A stretch of 52,718 bases of DNA, taken from the NCBI RefSeq assembly GCF_000330725.2, contig NZ_AMZY02000026.1, positions 1 through 52,718 of the forward strand, written 5' to 3'. This stretch comes from Mariniradius saccharolyticus AK6 (GTDB taxonomy: Bacteria; Bacteroidota; Bacteroidia; Cytophagales; Cyclobacteriaceae). This document shows, in pieces, positions 31,815 through 40,762 of this stretch; position 1 is the stretch's first letter, and every line of letters begins with the position of its first letter. The notes under the pieces are model-generated. The model did not search any database, was not told the DNA's origin, and saw only the letters and a list, made by a program, of their open reading frames with translations. Both the position numbers and the translations under genes were made by a program.

Positions 31815-32113
31815 TCGGCAAAATTAACCAAATTTCATGGATGGCCTCAAAAATAGCTCTTGGGCAAAACGCGTCTTTTTTTTCCTCTGTTAGAAGAAGG
31901 TCAACTACAAAAAACTGTCGTTCCTTTGTGTTTTTGTGGGAAATCGCTTTGGAGCTTTGCAGCAATAGAGGATTTTTTGGGAATAATGGGAGGAATCTCC
32001 ATGATTTTTCCAAGACACAAACTTTGAATTTTTAATTAATTTTACATTTCTTTATCGCTGATTAATCCCTATCTCGCTACGAATCACCAATATTCGAATA
32101 TTCCTTTCCAATC
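31815..32113. other. Intergenic region between divergent genes (299 bp)
   Basis: Lies between the GNAT-nitrilase gene (minus) and the outer-membrane barrel gene (plus). It must hold the promoters of both. TACATTTC at 32042-32049 is a weak -7-like box for the plus-strand gene. No gene, repeat or RNA structure recognised. Confidence 0.5.
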
Positions 32114-33049
32114 ATGAAACGCATTGTTTTTTTTGTTTTGCTGGTATTTTTTGTGATCGAATCGCATGCCCAAAGTTTCTATCGATACCGCTTTGATGCC
32201 CCATGGTCCGTCTCTGTAGCAGCCGGTCCGACTCAGTATTTTGGGGAATTGTATTCGCTTTGGAAGTACAATGAAGGTATTCAGCCGGATTGGAATGTGA
32301 ACTTTGCGGTTCGTAGGACCTTGGGAACCTACATCAGGGCAAGAGCGGAATTTACCTATTACCAAATCTCAGGACAAGATCCCCCTGCGGATCCACGTAG
32401 TTACAGAAACCCGCGAAACTTGCATTTCAGGGCGCGAAACTGGGAAGCATCGATGGTGGGGGAATTCCATTTGAAACCTGTAAAAGTCTATAACATCACG
32501 AGGAGTTTCTTCAATTTTTATGGATTTGCGGGAGTCGGCGTCTCCAGCAACGACCCCAAGGCCGAACTCAACGGCACTTGGGTGGATTTGAGGCCGCTAC
32601 AGCTGGAGAATAATCCCTACGATAAGCACATCATCGTATTTCCTACCGGTATCGGTATGAAGTACAAGTTGAATGTTTACACAGACTTGACTGTAGAACT
32701 GAACTATCGCTGGACGCTAACTGACTACATGGACGACATCAGTGCCTATAATATCCGTGATTTTTATTTGGACGTGATCGAGGATTATGGCACCAATGGA
32801 GAGGGGCCGAGACCTGACAGGTTGAGGCTTTTGGTGAGAAACCCTTCCTTTATCCGCGACAATGGTGAACCTGATGTCCAAAAGATTCTTGACAATGGTG
32901 GCGCCATCCGTCGGGGTAGCGGGCTGGATAATCGATTTGATGGTTTTATGTCCCTAAATATTGGCCTTGAAATTTACCTATCCAAAGACATCTGGGACAA
33001 CTGGATATTCAGAAACCGAGTCAACGAAAAGAGCTTCCGATTCTGGTAA
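32114..33049 (+). CDS. DUF6089-like outer-membrane beta-barrel protein
   Basis: A 311-residue protein with a signal peptide (MKRIVFFVLLVFFVIESHAQ) followed by alternating hydrophobic/polar strands typical of an outer-membrane barrel: PWSVSVAAGPTQYFGELY, WNVNFAVRRTLGTYIRARAEFTYYQISG, FYGFAGVGVSSNDPKA, IIVFPTGIGMKYKLNVYTDLTVELNYRWTLTDYMDDIS. The GTYIRAR and YRWTLTDYMDDIS parts match the DUF6089 proteins of Bacteroidota. It is likely a porin-like or type IX-associated barrel of unknown role. It ends with an aromatic residue (RFW), as is usual for barrels. Confidence 0.85.
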   Translation: MKRIVFFVLLVFFVIESHAQSFYRYRFDAPWSVSVAAGPTQYFGELYSLWKYNEGIQPDWNVNFAVRRTLGTYIRARAEFTYYQISGQDPPADPRSYRNPRNLHFRARNWEASMVGEFHLKPVKVYNITRSFFNFYGFAGVGVSSNDPKAELNGTWVDLRPLQLENNPYDKHIIVFPTGIGMKYKLNVYTDLTVELNYRWTLTDYMDDISAYNIRDFYLDVIEDYGTNGEGPRPDRLRLLVRNPSFIRDNGEPDVQKILDNGGAIRRGSGLDNRFDGFMSLNIGLEIYLSKDIWDNWIFRNRVNEKSFRFW

Positions 33050-33058
33050 TAGTTCTGA

Positions 33059-33085
33059 TTTGAGATTTGAGACGGGAGACATGGG
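33059..33085. repeat. Short purine-rich repeat (TGAGATTTGAGA type)
   Basis: TTTGAGATTTGAGACGGGAGAC-like sequence follows the barrel gene and resembles the repeat before the threonine aldolase gene at 4550-4581. Unknown role. Confidence 0.45.
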
Positions 33086-33194
33086 ACTTGCGTTACTTTT
33101 ACTCCCTGGGATAAAAATCGGCAAGCAAGTTTTTCTCGATTCCAGCTCATAATCTCCCACTTCTCCCATACGCCCGATTTACCGCCAATTTTCC

Positions 33195-33202
33195 TATTTT
33201 TG
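33195..33202 (+). promoter_or_regulatory. Candidate leuS -7 box
   Basis: TATTTTTG matches TAnnTTTG exactly, 36 bases before the leuS start. A clear upstream TTTG at 17-23 base spacing is not seen. Confidence 0.45.
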
Positions 33203-33238
33203 CAAGCATTCTAAAAAAACCAGCGGAAAGCTTCGATT

Positions 33239-36013
33239 ATGGCGGATTACAATTTTCAGGAAATAGAGAAAAAATGGCAGGCATATTGGGAGAAAAACCA
33301 AGTCTTCAATGCCCAAGTAGATCATCAAAAGCCAAAGTTTTATTCCTTGGACATGTTTCCCTACCCTTCTGGGGCAGGATTGCATGTTGGCCATCCGCTG
33401 GGCTATATCGCCTCCGATATCGTCACACGCTACAAGCGCCTTCGGGGATACAATGTCCTACACCCCATGGGCTACGATTCCTTCGGCTTGCCGGCCGAAC
33501 AATATGCCATCCAAACCGGGCAACATCCAGCGATCACGACTGAACAGAATATTCAGCGCTACACCGAACAGCTCAAGAATATAGGCTTTGCCTTTGACTG
33601 GGCAAAGGAAGTGCGCACATCAGATCCTTCTTATTACAAATGGACGCAGTGGATTTTCATGCAGCTTTTCAACAGCTACTATGACAAGTCCGAGAACAAA
33701 GCAAAAAGCATTTCCTCTCTTGTTGAGAAATTTATCGTTTCGGGCAATGCTGGAATCGATGCGGTCTGTGACGAAGATACGCCGAGCTTCACAGCAGCCG
33801 ATTGGAATGGTTTCTCAGAAAAACAGCAACAGGAAATCCTGCTGAAGTACCGCCTGACCTTCTTGGCCGAGACAACGGTCAATTGGTGTCCTGCACTGGG
33901 TACCGTACTTTCCAACGACGAAGTAAAGGATGGGTTTTCCGAAAGGGGAGGACATCCCGTCGAGCGTAAGAAAATGATGCAGTGGAGCATGCGCATCACG
34001 GCTTACGCAGAGCGTTTGTTGGAAGGCTTGGAGACAGTCGATTGGTCAGAGCCCATCAAGGAAATGCAGCGCAACTGGATCGGCAAGTCTATTGGTGCCG
34101 AGATGGTATTTCAGGTCAAGGGCAAGGATTTGCAGATCAAGGTATTCACCACCCGTATCGATACGATTTATGGGGTGACCTATTTGGCTTTGGCACCTGA
34201 GCACTATTATGTGCAGGAATTGATTACTGAAGACCAAAGGGCCACTGCGGAAGCGTACGTCGAAGTAGCCAAAAACCGCTCAGAGCGTGACCGTATGTCC
34301 GATGTTAAGACGATTTCGGGGGCTTTCACCGGGTCTTATGCCATCAATCCATTCAATGGTGAGGAGATCCAGATTTGGGTGGCGGATTATGTTTTGGCCG
34401 GTTACGGGACGGGTGCCGTCATGGCTGTACCTGCCCATGATGAGCGGGACTATAATTTTGCCAAGCATTTTGGCTTGGAGATCCGGCAAGTGATCGAGGG
34501 CAGTATGGAAAACGGTTCCTTCCCCGGAAAAGGCGGCACCATCATCAATTCCGGTTTCATCTCCAACATGGAAATGAAGGATGCGATGAATAAGGCCATT
34601 GCTTTTTTGGAAGAAAAGAAAATCGGGAAAGGCAAAATCCAATACCGCATGCGGGATGCGATTTTTACTAGGCAGCGCTATTGGGGTGAGCCACTTCCTG
34701 TTTACTTCAAAGACGGGCTGCCCTATTTGATGGATGAAAAGGATTTGCCTTTGGTGCTTCCTGAGGTGGATAAATATTTGCCCACCGAAGATGGTGAACC
34801 ACCTTTGGGTCGGGCAAAAGATTGGGTTTACAAAACCGAGGATGGTGAATTTCCTTTGGAAAAAAGCACCATGCCAGGCTGGGCGGGATCAAGCTGGTAC
34901 TTTTTCCGATACATGGACCCGCAAAACGATCGTATGATGGTCGACCCTGAAAAAGAGAAATATTGGGGTAGCGTGGACCTATATATTGGAGGTGCAGAGC
35001 ATGCCACGGGCCATTTGCTATATTCCAGATTTTGGACGAAGTTCTTGTATGATATCGGAATGGTCAGCCTTGAGGAACCTTTCCAGAAGATGATCAATCA
35101 GGGAATGATCCAAGGCCGTTCCAACTTTGTCTATCGCCAAAAAGGCACCAATACTTTTGTTTCCCACGGCCTGAGGGATCAGTACGATACTTCTGCGATG
35201 CACGTCGACGTCAATATCGTTCACAACGACCAACTGAATCTGGAGAAATTCAAAGCTTGGCGCCCTGACTTGGCCGATGCGGAATTCATACTTGAAGAGG
35301 GCAAATACATCTGCGGTGCAGAAGTTGAGAAAATGTCCAAGTCAAAATACAATGTGGTCAATCCGGACGATATCATCGAGCGATACGGTGCTGATACCCT
35401 GCGCATGTACGAGATGTTTTTGGGGCCATTGGAACAATTTAAGCCTTGGAATACCAACGGCATAGACGGTGTGTCGAAGTTTCTGAAGAAACTTTGGAAG
35501 CTCTACCATGATCAACAAGGCAACCTTGCGGTGAGTGAAGAGAAAGCTACCAAGGAAGAATTGAAAGCGCTGCACAAGGCGATCAAAAAGACTGAGGAAG
35601 ATCTGGAAAACCATTCCTTCAATACCTCCGTCGCGTCTTTCATGATTTGCGTCAATGAGTTGACTGCTTTGAAATGCAACAAGCGGGAGATTTTGGAGCC
35701 TTTGGTGATCATCATTTCTCCCTATGCGCCCCATATTGCAGAAGAGCTTTGGTCCCTGCTGGGACATCAGGAGTCGATCATTTACGCCCAGTTTCCTAAA
35801 TTTAACGAGGCCTTTCTAGTAGAGGACAGCCACGAATATCCCGTTTCGATCAATGGAAAAATGCGGGCCAAGGTTTCCCTTTCGCTGTCACTTTCCGTGG
35901 CAGAAGTCGAGCAAGCAGCTTTGGCGGATCCAGCTGTAATAAAATGGACAGAAGGAAATCCTCCAAAAAAAGTGATCGTCGTCCCAGGGAAGATTGTCAA
36001 TATTGTGATTTGA
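33239..36013 (+). CDS. leuS: Leucyl-tRNA synthetase
   Basis: A 924-residue class Ia synthetase that charges tRNA-Leu in the cytoplasm. The signature HVGHPLGY (HIGH box) lies near residue 50, with [19 protein letters not shown] at the N-terminus. The editing domain has [18 protein letters not shown], and the catalytic [15 protein letters not shown] is in the last third. It carries a family insertion around residues 160-200 that is usual in Bacteroidota. A tRNA-Leu gene lies 8 kb away. It is followed by short AAGTAC repeats and a small membrane protein gene. Confidence 0.98.
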   Translation: MADYNFQEIEKKWQAYWEKNQVFNAQVDHQKPKFYSLDMFPYPSGAGLHVGHPLGYIASDIVTRYKRLRGYNVLHPMGYDSFGLPAEQYAIQTGQHPAITTEQNIQRYTEQLKNIGFAFDWAKEVRTSDPSYYKWTQWIFMQLFNSYYDKSENKAKSISSLVEKFIVSGNAGIDAVCDEDTPSFTAADWNGFSEKQQQEILLKYRLTFLAETTVNWCPALGTVLSNDEVKDGFSERGGHPVERKKMMQWSMRITAYAERLLEGLETVDWSEPIKEMQRNWIGKSIGAEMVFQVKGKDLQIKVFTTRIDTIYGVTYLALAPEHYYVQELITEDQRATAEAYVEVAKNRSERDRMSDVKTISGAFTGSYAINPFNGEEIQIWVADYVLAGYGTGAVMAVPAHDERDYNFAKHFGLEIRQVIEGSMENGSFPGKGGTIINSGFISNMEMKDAMNKAIAFLEEKKIGKGKIQYRMRDAIFTRQRYWGEPLPVYFKDGLPYLMDEKDLPLVLPEVDKYLPTEDGEPPLGRAKDWVYKTEDGEFPLEKSTMPGWAGSSWYFFRYMDPQNDRMMVDPEKEKYWGSVDLYIGGAEHATGHLLYSRFWTKFLYDIGMVSLEEPFQKMINQGMIQGRSNFVYRQKGTNTFVSHGLRDQYDTSAMHVDVNIVHNDQLNLEKFKAWRPDLADAEFILEEGKYICGAEVEKMSKSKYNVVNPDDIIERYGADTLRMYEMFLGPLEQFKPWNTNGIDGVSKFLKKLWKLYHDQQGNLAVSEEKATKEELKALHKAIKKTEEDLENHSFNTSVASFMICVNELTALKCNKREILEPLVIIISPYAPHIAEELWSLLGHQESIIYAQFPKFNEAFLVEDSHEYPVSINGKMRAKVSLSLSLSVAEVEQAALADPAVIKWTEGNPPKKVIVVPGKIVNIVI

Positions 36014-36018
36014 GGTGA

Positions 36019-36035
36019 AGCAAGTACGAAGTACG
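36019..36035. repeat. Short repeat of AAGTAC units
   Basis: AAGTACGAAGTACGA after leuS, similar to the repeat after fabG at 8205-8237. Unknown role. Confidence 0.45.
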
Positions 36036-36109
36036 AGCCTTACGGGAACGTAGCGTGGACATGCGCCAATTAATATAATCCAATCCCCAACCACTCTATT
36101 TCGTTTTCC

Positions 36110-36427
36110 ATGAACAAGTTCTTCATCGCATTTGCCGCGATCGCCTCTTCAGGCATATTGGCTTATTCATACCTGAGGGAATGGATTGCGATAAAGTGGT
36201 TGGGAGAAGTCCCAGAGCTCATTCCGGAGCATCCATTGAGCCCTTATTTCCACGGTTCGATTGGATTGTACCAAAGGGTGTTGGTTATTTTTGGGATTTA
36301 CTTTTTCCTCGTTTTCCTGGGAAGCGTCTATTTCACATGGAAGAAAAAATGGGGCTTCGTCATGTTGTTATTTGTGGCCAGTATGCTGGGTATTTTGGGT
36401 ATCATGATAAATGGGGCAATAAAATAA
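36110..36427 (+). CDS. Small membrane protein
   Basis: A 105-residue hydrophobic protein of no recognised family. Membrane segments lie at about residues 4-20, 55-74 and 82-102, with a positively charged loop (TWKKKWG) between the last two. No export signal distinct from the first segment. It ends 14 bases before slyD on the same strand, but a consensus -7 box lies between them, so slyD probably has its own start. Function unknown. Confidence 0.7.
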   Translation: MNKFFIAFAAIASSGILAYSYLREWIAIKWLGEVPELIPEHPLSPYFHGSIGLYQRVLVIFGIYFFLVFLGSVYFTWKKKWGFVMLLFVASMLGILGIMINGAIK

Positions 36428-36429
36428 CC

Positions 36430-36437
36430 TAACTTTG
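36430..36437 (+). promoter_or_regulatory. slyD -7 box (possible leaderless start)
   Basis: TAACTTTG matches TAnnTTTG exactly and ends 4 bases before the ATG at 36442. The spacing suggests transcription starting at or inside the start codon. No TTTG was found at a standard upstream distance. Confidence 0.5.
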
Positions 36438-36441
36438 CCGC

Positions 36442-36966
36442 ATGGAAATCAAACACAACACCGTCGTGGGGCTCACCTACGACCTGAAAGTCAGCAAAGA
36501 GCTCGACGATATAGAATCTGAACCTTTCAGCGTAGAAGTACGCGACGAGGATGATCCATTTTTCTTTTTGTTTGGAAACAGCGGATTGCCCGAGAAGTTT
36601 GAGGAATATCTGATTGGAAAAAAACAGGGAGAAGGATTCCTCTTCACGATCAGTTCCGCCGATGCCTATGGTGACGCAGATGAGGAACTGATCATGGCGC
36701 TTCCTAAAAGCCAATTTACTGCCGCCCAAGGCTTCGAGCCTGAAATGCTCGAAGAGGGAAACTTTCTTCCCCTTATGGACGAGAACGGTTATCCGCTGCA
36801 GGCCAAGGTGCTGAAGGATTTGGGAGATGAGGTGTTATTGGACTTCAATCATCCCTTGGTTGGTTTTGACCTACATTTCGAAGGAGAAGTCTTTGAGGTG
36901 CGGGCCGCAACTGCCGAAGAAATCGCCCATGGCCATGTACATGGCGATCATGGGTTTCAGCATTAA
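36442..36966 (+). CDS. slyD: FKBP-type peptidyl-prolyl isomerase, SlyD-like
   Basis: A 174-residue prolyl isomerase with the insert-in-flap architecture: MEIKHNTVVGLTYDLKV, FLFGNSGLPEKFEEYLIG, FTISSADAYGDADEEL, VLLDFNHPLVGFDLHFEGEVFEVRAAT. The LDFNHPLAG-type motif is present in the form LDFNHPLVG. The C-terminus is His rich (HGHVHGDHGFQH), suggesting metal binding as in SlyD, which assists folding and nickel trafficking in other bacteria. Confidence 0.93.
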   Translation: MEIKHNTVVGLTYDLKVSKELDDIESEPFSVEVRDEDDPFFFLFGNSGLPEKFEEYLIGKKQGEGFLFTISSADAYGDADEELIMALPKSQFTAAQGFEPEMLEEGNFLPLMDENGYPLQAKVLKDLGDEVLLDFNHPLVGFDLHFEGEVFEVRAATAEEIAHGHVHGDHGFQH

Positions 36967-37058
36967 ATGGATGCTAAGTCAGATAGATACGAAAGGTATA
37001 TTTGGGGATTTCCGACATATTATCCTTCCGTTTTTCATATTTGTTTTGAGAAAAATCG

Positions 37059-37319
37059 ATGCCTGAGATCAGTAGATTCTATGGGATGATCATTAGAATG
37101 TTTTACAATGATCATAATCCGCCGCATTTTCATGTCATTTATCAAGATCATGAAGCGATAGTAGACATTCACACGTTAGAAGTTCTGAGCGGAACTATAC
37201 CAAAAAGGGCAAAGTTATTGGTGATGGAATGGGCATCGGACCACAGGGCTGAATTGGAATCAAATTGGGAGAGAGCACGTTTAAGGAAAGAGTTAGAAAA
37301 GATCGAACCACTTGATTAA
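37059..37319 (+). CDS. DUF4160 family protein
   Basis: An 86-residue protein with the DUF4160 pattern: MPEISRFYGMIIRMFYNDHNPPHFHVIYQDHEAIVDIHTLEVLSG, shown here by its hallmark HNPPHFHV and by GxxPKRA at residues 47-53 (observed GTIPKRA). It is followed after 9 bases by a DUF2442 gene, a pairing repeatedly seen and suspected to be a toxin-antitoxin-like module, but not proven to my knowledge. Confidence 0.88.
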   Translation: MPEISRFYGMIIRMFYNDHNPPHFHVIYQDHEAIVDIHTLEVLSGTIPKRAKLLVMEWASDHRAELESNWERARLRKELEKIEPLD

Positions 37320-37328
37320 CATTGAATT

Positions 37329-37589
37329 ATGGTTAAGATTGAGAAATTTGAATTCGTTGGGGATTGGAAAATCAGGTTTTATTTTAGCGATGGCTCGAAA
37401 AACTTGGTTGACTTTAGCAGTTTCATTGGTGATGATGCCTTGTCCAGTCGATTGAGAGATCTCAATTTTTTTCACCAAGTGAAATTGTATGAGGGAGGAA
37501 GGGGTATTTTTTGGCCAAATGATTTCGATTTCTGTCCCGACTTCTTGATTAGCTACAAGAGTCAAGGCGAAACCATAAGCCATCCTTAG
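37329..37589 (+). CDS. DUF2442 family protein
   Basis: An 86-residue protein: VKIEKFEFVGDWKIRFYFSDGSKNLVDFSSFIGD and GGRGIFWPNDFDFCPDFL, matching DUF2442 (IxxxFxDGxxxxVDF and WPNDxDxxPDxL). It is downstream of a DUF4160 gene by 9 bases. The role is not known; it may be the partner of DUF4160 in a regulatory or toxin-antitoxin-like pair. Confidence 0.88.
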   Translation: MVKIEKFEFVGDWKIRFYFSDGSKNLVDFSSFIGDDALSSRLRDLNFFHQVKLYEGGRGIFWPNDFDFCPDFLISYKSQGETISHP

Positions 37590-37744
37590 TACTTTTATTA
37601 GATGCAGTTCTGCTGGGAGGCAATGCCTAACGCGGCAATAGCACATTAGAAAGGGTTAAATTCGACTTGAACTTCGAAACATTTTTTTGGCCGAGTCATC
37701 CTTAATAAGTAGGAAGTTATTGCCATACAAAGTGGCAAAAAGTA

Positions 37745-38704
37745 CTAGCTCAAAAGAATTAACTCCAATTTTTCCTCCCATTTCAAAAACACAAGCTCTC
37801 CCGTGTCGAAAATTCTTCTTTTATCTTCCACAAGCCACTTTTCACCACCTTGCAATGCAACGGTGAGTTGGTTATAGTGGATGAGGTATTGTTTGTCGAC
37901 CACTTTGGCGGGCATGCCACTCGTCTTGAAAAGTTGCACATCTGCGGGCCGAACGTAGGTTTTGTTTTTTTCAGGAACTGGATTTAAATGGCTGAAAAGT
38001 TTGGCGGCATAGAGGTTTTTCGGCTTTGCAAATATTTCCTCCGGTCTGCCCCGCTGAATCAGTTTTCCTTTTTGAATAATGACCAACTCCGGTGCCATTT
38101 GCAGCGCATCATCCAGATCGTGGGTCACAAAAAGCACGGTCACACCCAGGTTGCCGAACATATCCTTGAGCTCGGCGATGAGTTCCCTGCGCTGAATTCC
38201 ATCTAAGCTCGAAAAAGGCTCATCCAATAACAATACTGACGGTTCCAGGCTCAAGGCGCGCGCGATGGCTACTTTCTGCTGCTGTCCACCGGATAGGTGC
38301 CGCGGCAGTTTGTCCCGAAAAGCCTCCAAATCGAGCAATTTTAAGAGTTCTTTCACCCTTCTGGCTTTGTAGGCCTTGTCATATTGGAGCAATGGGCGAC
38401 TGATGTTCTCCTCTACCGTTGAACTTGGGTAAAGATGGTAATCTTGGTATACCAATTGGATTTCATCATAGCCCGGGACGAGTTTTTCTTTCGGATTCTG
38501 GATGCGTGTTCCTTCAAGGAACACCTCTCCGGAGTCCCTGTTTTCCAGACCTGCTAGTATACGCAGCAGGGTGCTTTTTCCCGAACCGCTTTCCCCCACC
38601 AAGGCCGTTATTTGGCCTTTTTGAAGGCTAATTGAGAAATTGGATACGACATGTTGGCCAGGCTGGAAAGACTTATGGATAGACTGAATCTCGAGAAATG
38701 CCAT
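37745..38704 (-). CDS. ABC transporter ATP-binding protein with TOBE-like C-terminus
   Basis: A 319-residue ATPase: Walker A GESGSGKS, a Q-loop VYQDYHLYPSS, signature LSGGQQQKVAIARALSLEPSVLLLDEPFSSLD (LSGGQ, Walker B) and the His switch VTHDLDDA. Residues about 240-319 form a small beta-rich domain with RPADVQL, typical of TOBE-like regulatory domains of CysA/PotA-type ATPases. No permease or binding protein is adjacent, so the substrate is unknown. The gene follows an MmcQ/YjbR gene by one base on the same strand. Confidence 0.9.
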   Translation of the reverse strand: MAFLEIQSIHKSFQPGQHVVSNFSISLQKGQITALVGESGSGKSTLLRILAGLENRDSGEVFLEGTRIQNPKEKLVPGYDEIQLVYQDYHLYPSSTVEENISRPLLQYDKAYKARRVKELLKLLDLEAFRDKLPRHLSGGQQQKVAIARALSLEPSVLLLDEPFSSLDGIQRRELIAELKDMFGNLGVTVLFVTHDLDDALQMAPELVIIQKGKLIQRGRPEEIFAKPKNLYAAKLFSHLNPVPEKNKTYVRPADVQLFKTSGMPAKVVDKQYLIHYNQLTVALQGGEKWLVEDKRRIFDTGELVFLKWEEKLELILLS

Positions 38705-38705
38705 G

Positions 38706-39053
38706 TCAGGTCAAGGATGCTCTTATTTTGGATGGAAGACTATTGAAGACCAAGTCGTAGGAATGGTCGGTAAGTTCCAAAATCAGCTTATCCGACACCG
38801 AGCCATCTGCCATCACTGTATTCCAATGCTTCTTGTTCATGTGATAACCGGGTTGGATGCCAGGGAATTGCTCCCGCAGCTCGGCCGCCCACTCGGGGTC
38901 ACATTTCAGATTGACACTTTCAAACTGATCTATATCCAGGATCGCGAAGATTTTTCCCCCAACCCGCAGGCAGAGGGTGTTTTCATCAAAGGGAGTATCC
39001 TCTGAGGTGCCTGTTTTTGCAAGGCAGTATTCCCTAAAAAAAGTAATGGTCAT
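38706..39053 (-). CDS. MmcQ/YjbR family protein
   Basis: A 115-residue protein of the YjbR/MmcQ (CyaY-like fold) family: REYCLAKTGTSEDTPFDENTLCLRVGGKIFAIL in three successive parts, then NLKCDPEWAAELREQFPGIQPGYHMNKKHWNTV. These features (LxKxGxxEDxPFxxxTLxxKVGGKxFA; PGxHMNKxHWNTV) are typical. The family is suggested to bind DNA, but function is unproven. It lies one base upstream of an orphan ABC ATPase gene. Confidence 0.93.
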   Translation of the reverse strand: MTITFFREYCLAKTGTSEDTPFDENTLCLRVGGKIFAILDIDQFESVNLKCDPEWAAELREQFPGIQPGYHMNKKHWNTVMADGSVSDKLILELTDHSYDLVFNSLPSKIRASLT

Positions 39054-39133
39054 GGCCTGGGAAGTTAATGGTTATAAAGTTATTGGTAAATGGAGAAAGG
39101 GAAGCCATTCTTCAATTCAGGCAAATTAGCGGA

Positions 39134-39325
39134 TTAGGCGCAACGTTTTACTGTCCAGATGATGATTGCTGCCAAAAACATCAAGATGGAAATCTTATTG
39201 ATGCCGTGCATCATGCGTAGGTTGAAGTTGGTGGGGCGGTTTGGATCGGGTTTCTGGAACACCCGTATGAAATAGTGTCCAACTTCACCGACTTTGAAGA
39301 ACTCTTTGATTTTGCTGTTTGACAT
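39134..39325 (-). CDS. DUF6728-like small membrane protein
   Basis: A 63-residue protein: MSNSKIKEFFKVGEVGHYFIRVF, then KKPDPNRPTNFNLRMMHGINKISI-type sequence (observed QKPDPNRPTNFNLRMMHGIN), and a single C-terminal membrane segment (ILMFLAAIIIWTV). This matches a small Bacteroidota family (DUF6728) as I remember it. Single-pass protein with unknown function; it lies upstream of the divergent lpxB region. Confidence 0.75.
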   Translation of the reverse strand: MSNSKIKEFFKVGEVGHYFIRVFQKPDPNRPTNFNLRMMHGINKISILMFLAAIIIWTVKRCA

Positions 39326-39620
39326 GGTAATTGGCTTTAATCTGAACTGCTTCGGCTTGATAAACTGTAAACAGCCATTTGTTGTGATGGTTCAGATTGG
39401 CCTCAAAAATGCTCAGAATTTTCAAAAAATGAAACGCGACGGTTGCCAATGCAGGTATGTGGTCTATTCGTATTTTACGCTTCTTTCGCTCTTTGGCCAG
39501 GCTTTCGGCGATGAGTCGGGGATAATTTCTATTTTTGGACCGCAGGTGAAGTCGTATATAGAAATGAGCTTCCCTCGGGCTCACAATTGGCCTGATTTTC
39601 GTCTTAAATAATTCCCATCG
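39326..39620. other. Intergenic region (295 bp)
   Basis: Lies between the DUF6728-like gene and lpxB. Reading frames are present on both strands but none has credible composition or a recognised domain. No repeat or RNA structure seen. Confidence 0.5.
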
Positions 39621-40730
39621 ATGCGCTACTACTTGATTTCGGGAGAAAGGTCTGGCGACTTACACGCCTCCAATTTGATTAAAGCCCTCGGAAAACGCGA
39701 CAACCGTGCAGCGTTCAGGGGCATGGGTGGAGACTTTTCCAAAGAAGCCGGTCTGGAGCTTTCGGTACACTACCAAGATGTGGCCGTGATGGGTTTTGTA
39801 GAGGTGTTGTTGGGATTTCGAAAGGTGCTGAAATACCTGTCGATTGTACAGAAAGATCTTTTGGCCTATCGGCCCGATGTGTTGATTTTGGTGGATTATG
39901 GGGGATTCAATATGAAGATGGCAGCGTTTGCCAAAAAAAATGGGATTCCCGTGCATTATTACATCCCGCCAAAAGTATGGGCGTGGAACCAAAAGCGTGC
40001 ACTGAAAATCAAGGCTCTGACGGACCAGGTGTATTGCATTCTTCCTTTTGAGCCGGCATTTTTTGCGAAATTTGGTGTCAGGGCACATTATGTTGGGAAT
40101 CCGCTGCTGGACGAGATTTCCCAATTCAGCCCGCATCCATTTTTTCACCAAAAAAACGAGCTGAGCTACAGCCCGATTATTGCCCTATTGCCTGGCAGCC
40201 GAAAGCAGGAGCTGCAGCATATGATGGATGTAATGGTGCATTTGGTGAAAAATTTTCCCAATGCCCAATTTGTCGTAGCTGGGGTTTCCAATCTGCCGAA
40301 AGATCTGTATCAACCAGCGAGGAACGCGGGCATCAAAGTTGTCTTTGATCAGACATACGACTTGCTGCACCACTCCACCGCTGCGGTGGTGACTTCGGGA
40401 ACGGCGACTTTAGAAACGGCACTTTTCCGGGTGCCGCAGGTGGTCGTCTACCGCACCAGCACGATTAGTTACGCCATAGCAAAACGCTTGATCAGGGTGC
40501 CGTTCATTTCACTTGTCAACCTGATAGCCGAACAAAAAGTGGTGACTGAACTGATTCAGTCAGATTATAACCTAAAGCAACTCAGTCAGGAACTCAACCT
40601 GATTTTGGCCAGTATTCAGCACAAGGCGCATATCCTCCAAGGATATGACCTAATTCGGGGAAAAATCGGGGACCAATCTGCGTCAGATACAGCTGCGGGA
40701 ATGATCTTCGAGGCGTTGGGAAATAAATAA
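39621..40730 (+). CDS. lpxB: Lipid-A-disaccharide synthase
   Basis: A 369-residue GT19 glycosyltransferase that joins UDP-2,3-diacylglucosamine and lipid X in lipid A synthesis at the inner membrane. RYYLISGERSGDLHASNLIKAL, FRGMGGD, VLILVDYGGFNMKMA, YYIPPKVWAWNQKRA, LPGSRKQEL, VTSGTATLETALFRVPQVVVY and the FISLVNLIAEQKVVTELIQ region are all family hallmarks. Length is normal. It ends at a strong bidirectional terminator shared with clpX. Confidence 0.97.
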   Translation: MRYYLISGERSGDLHASNLIKALGKRDNRAAFRGMGGDFSKEAGLELSVHYQDVAVMGFVEVLLGFRKVLKYLSIVQKDLLAYRPDVLILVDYGGFNMKMAAFAKKNGIPVHYYIPPKVWAWNQKRALKIKALTDQVYCILPFEPAFFAKFGVRAHYVGNPLLDEISQFSPHPFFHQKNELSYSPIIALLPGSRKQELQHMMDVMVHLVKNFPNAQFVVAGVSNLPKDLYQPARNAGIKVVFDQTYDLLHHSTAAVVTSGTATLETALFRVPQVVVYRTSTISYAIAKRLIRVPFISLVNLIAEQKVVTELIQSDYNLKQLSQELNLILASIQHKAHILQGYDLIRGKIGDQSASDTAAGMIFEALGNK

Positions 40731-40760
40731 AAAAGCCTTCGGATTTTTCCGAAGGCTTTT
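40731..40760. terminator. Bidirectional terminator between lpxB and clpX
   Basis: A perfect 12-bp stem (AAAAGCCTTCGG with CCGAAGGCTTTT) with an ATTTTT loop sits directly after the lpxB stop (40730) and 2 bases before the clpX stop (40763). Both arms end in A/T runs, so it works for both convergent genes. Confidence 0.93.
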
Positions 40761-40762
40761 GA

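Noticed and set aside
37715-37735. Hairpin TTGCCA/TGGCAA after the DUF2442 gene as a terminator
   Set aside because: The stem is only 6 bp and the following sequence is A-rich on the plus strand; the T run is on the wrong side for the minus strand.
39285-39611. Open reading frames on both strands between the DUF6728-like gene and lpxB as genes
   Set aside because: They overlap each other, have no recognised domain, and have unlikely composition.
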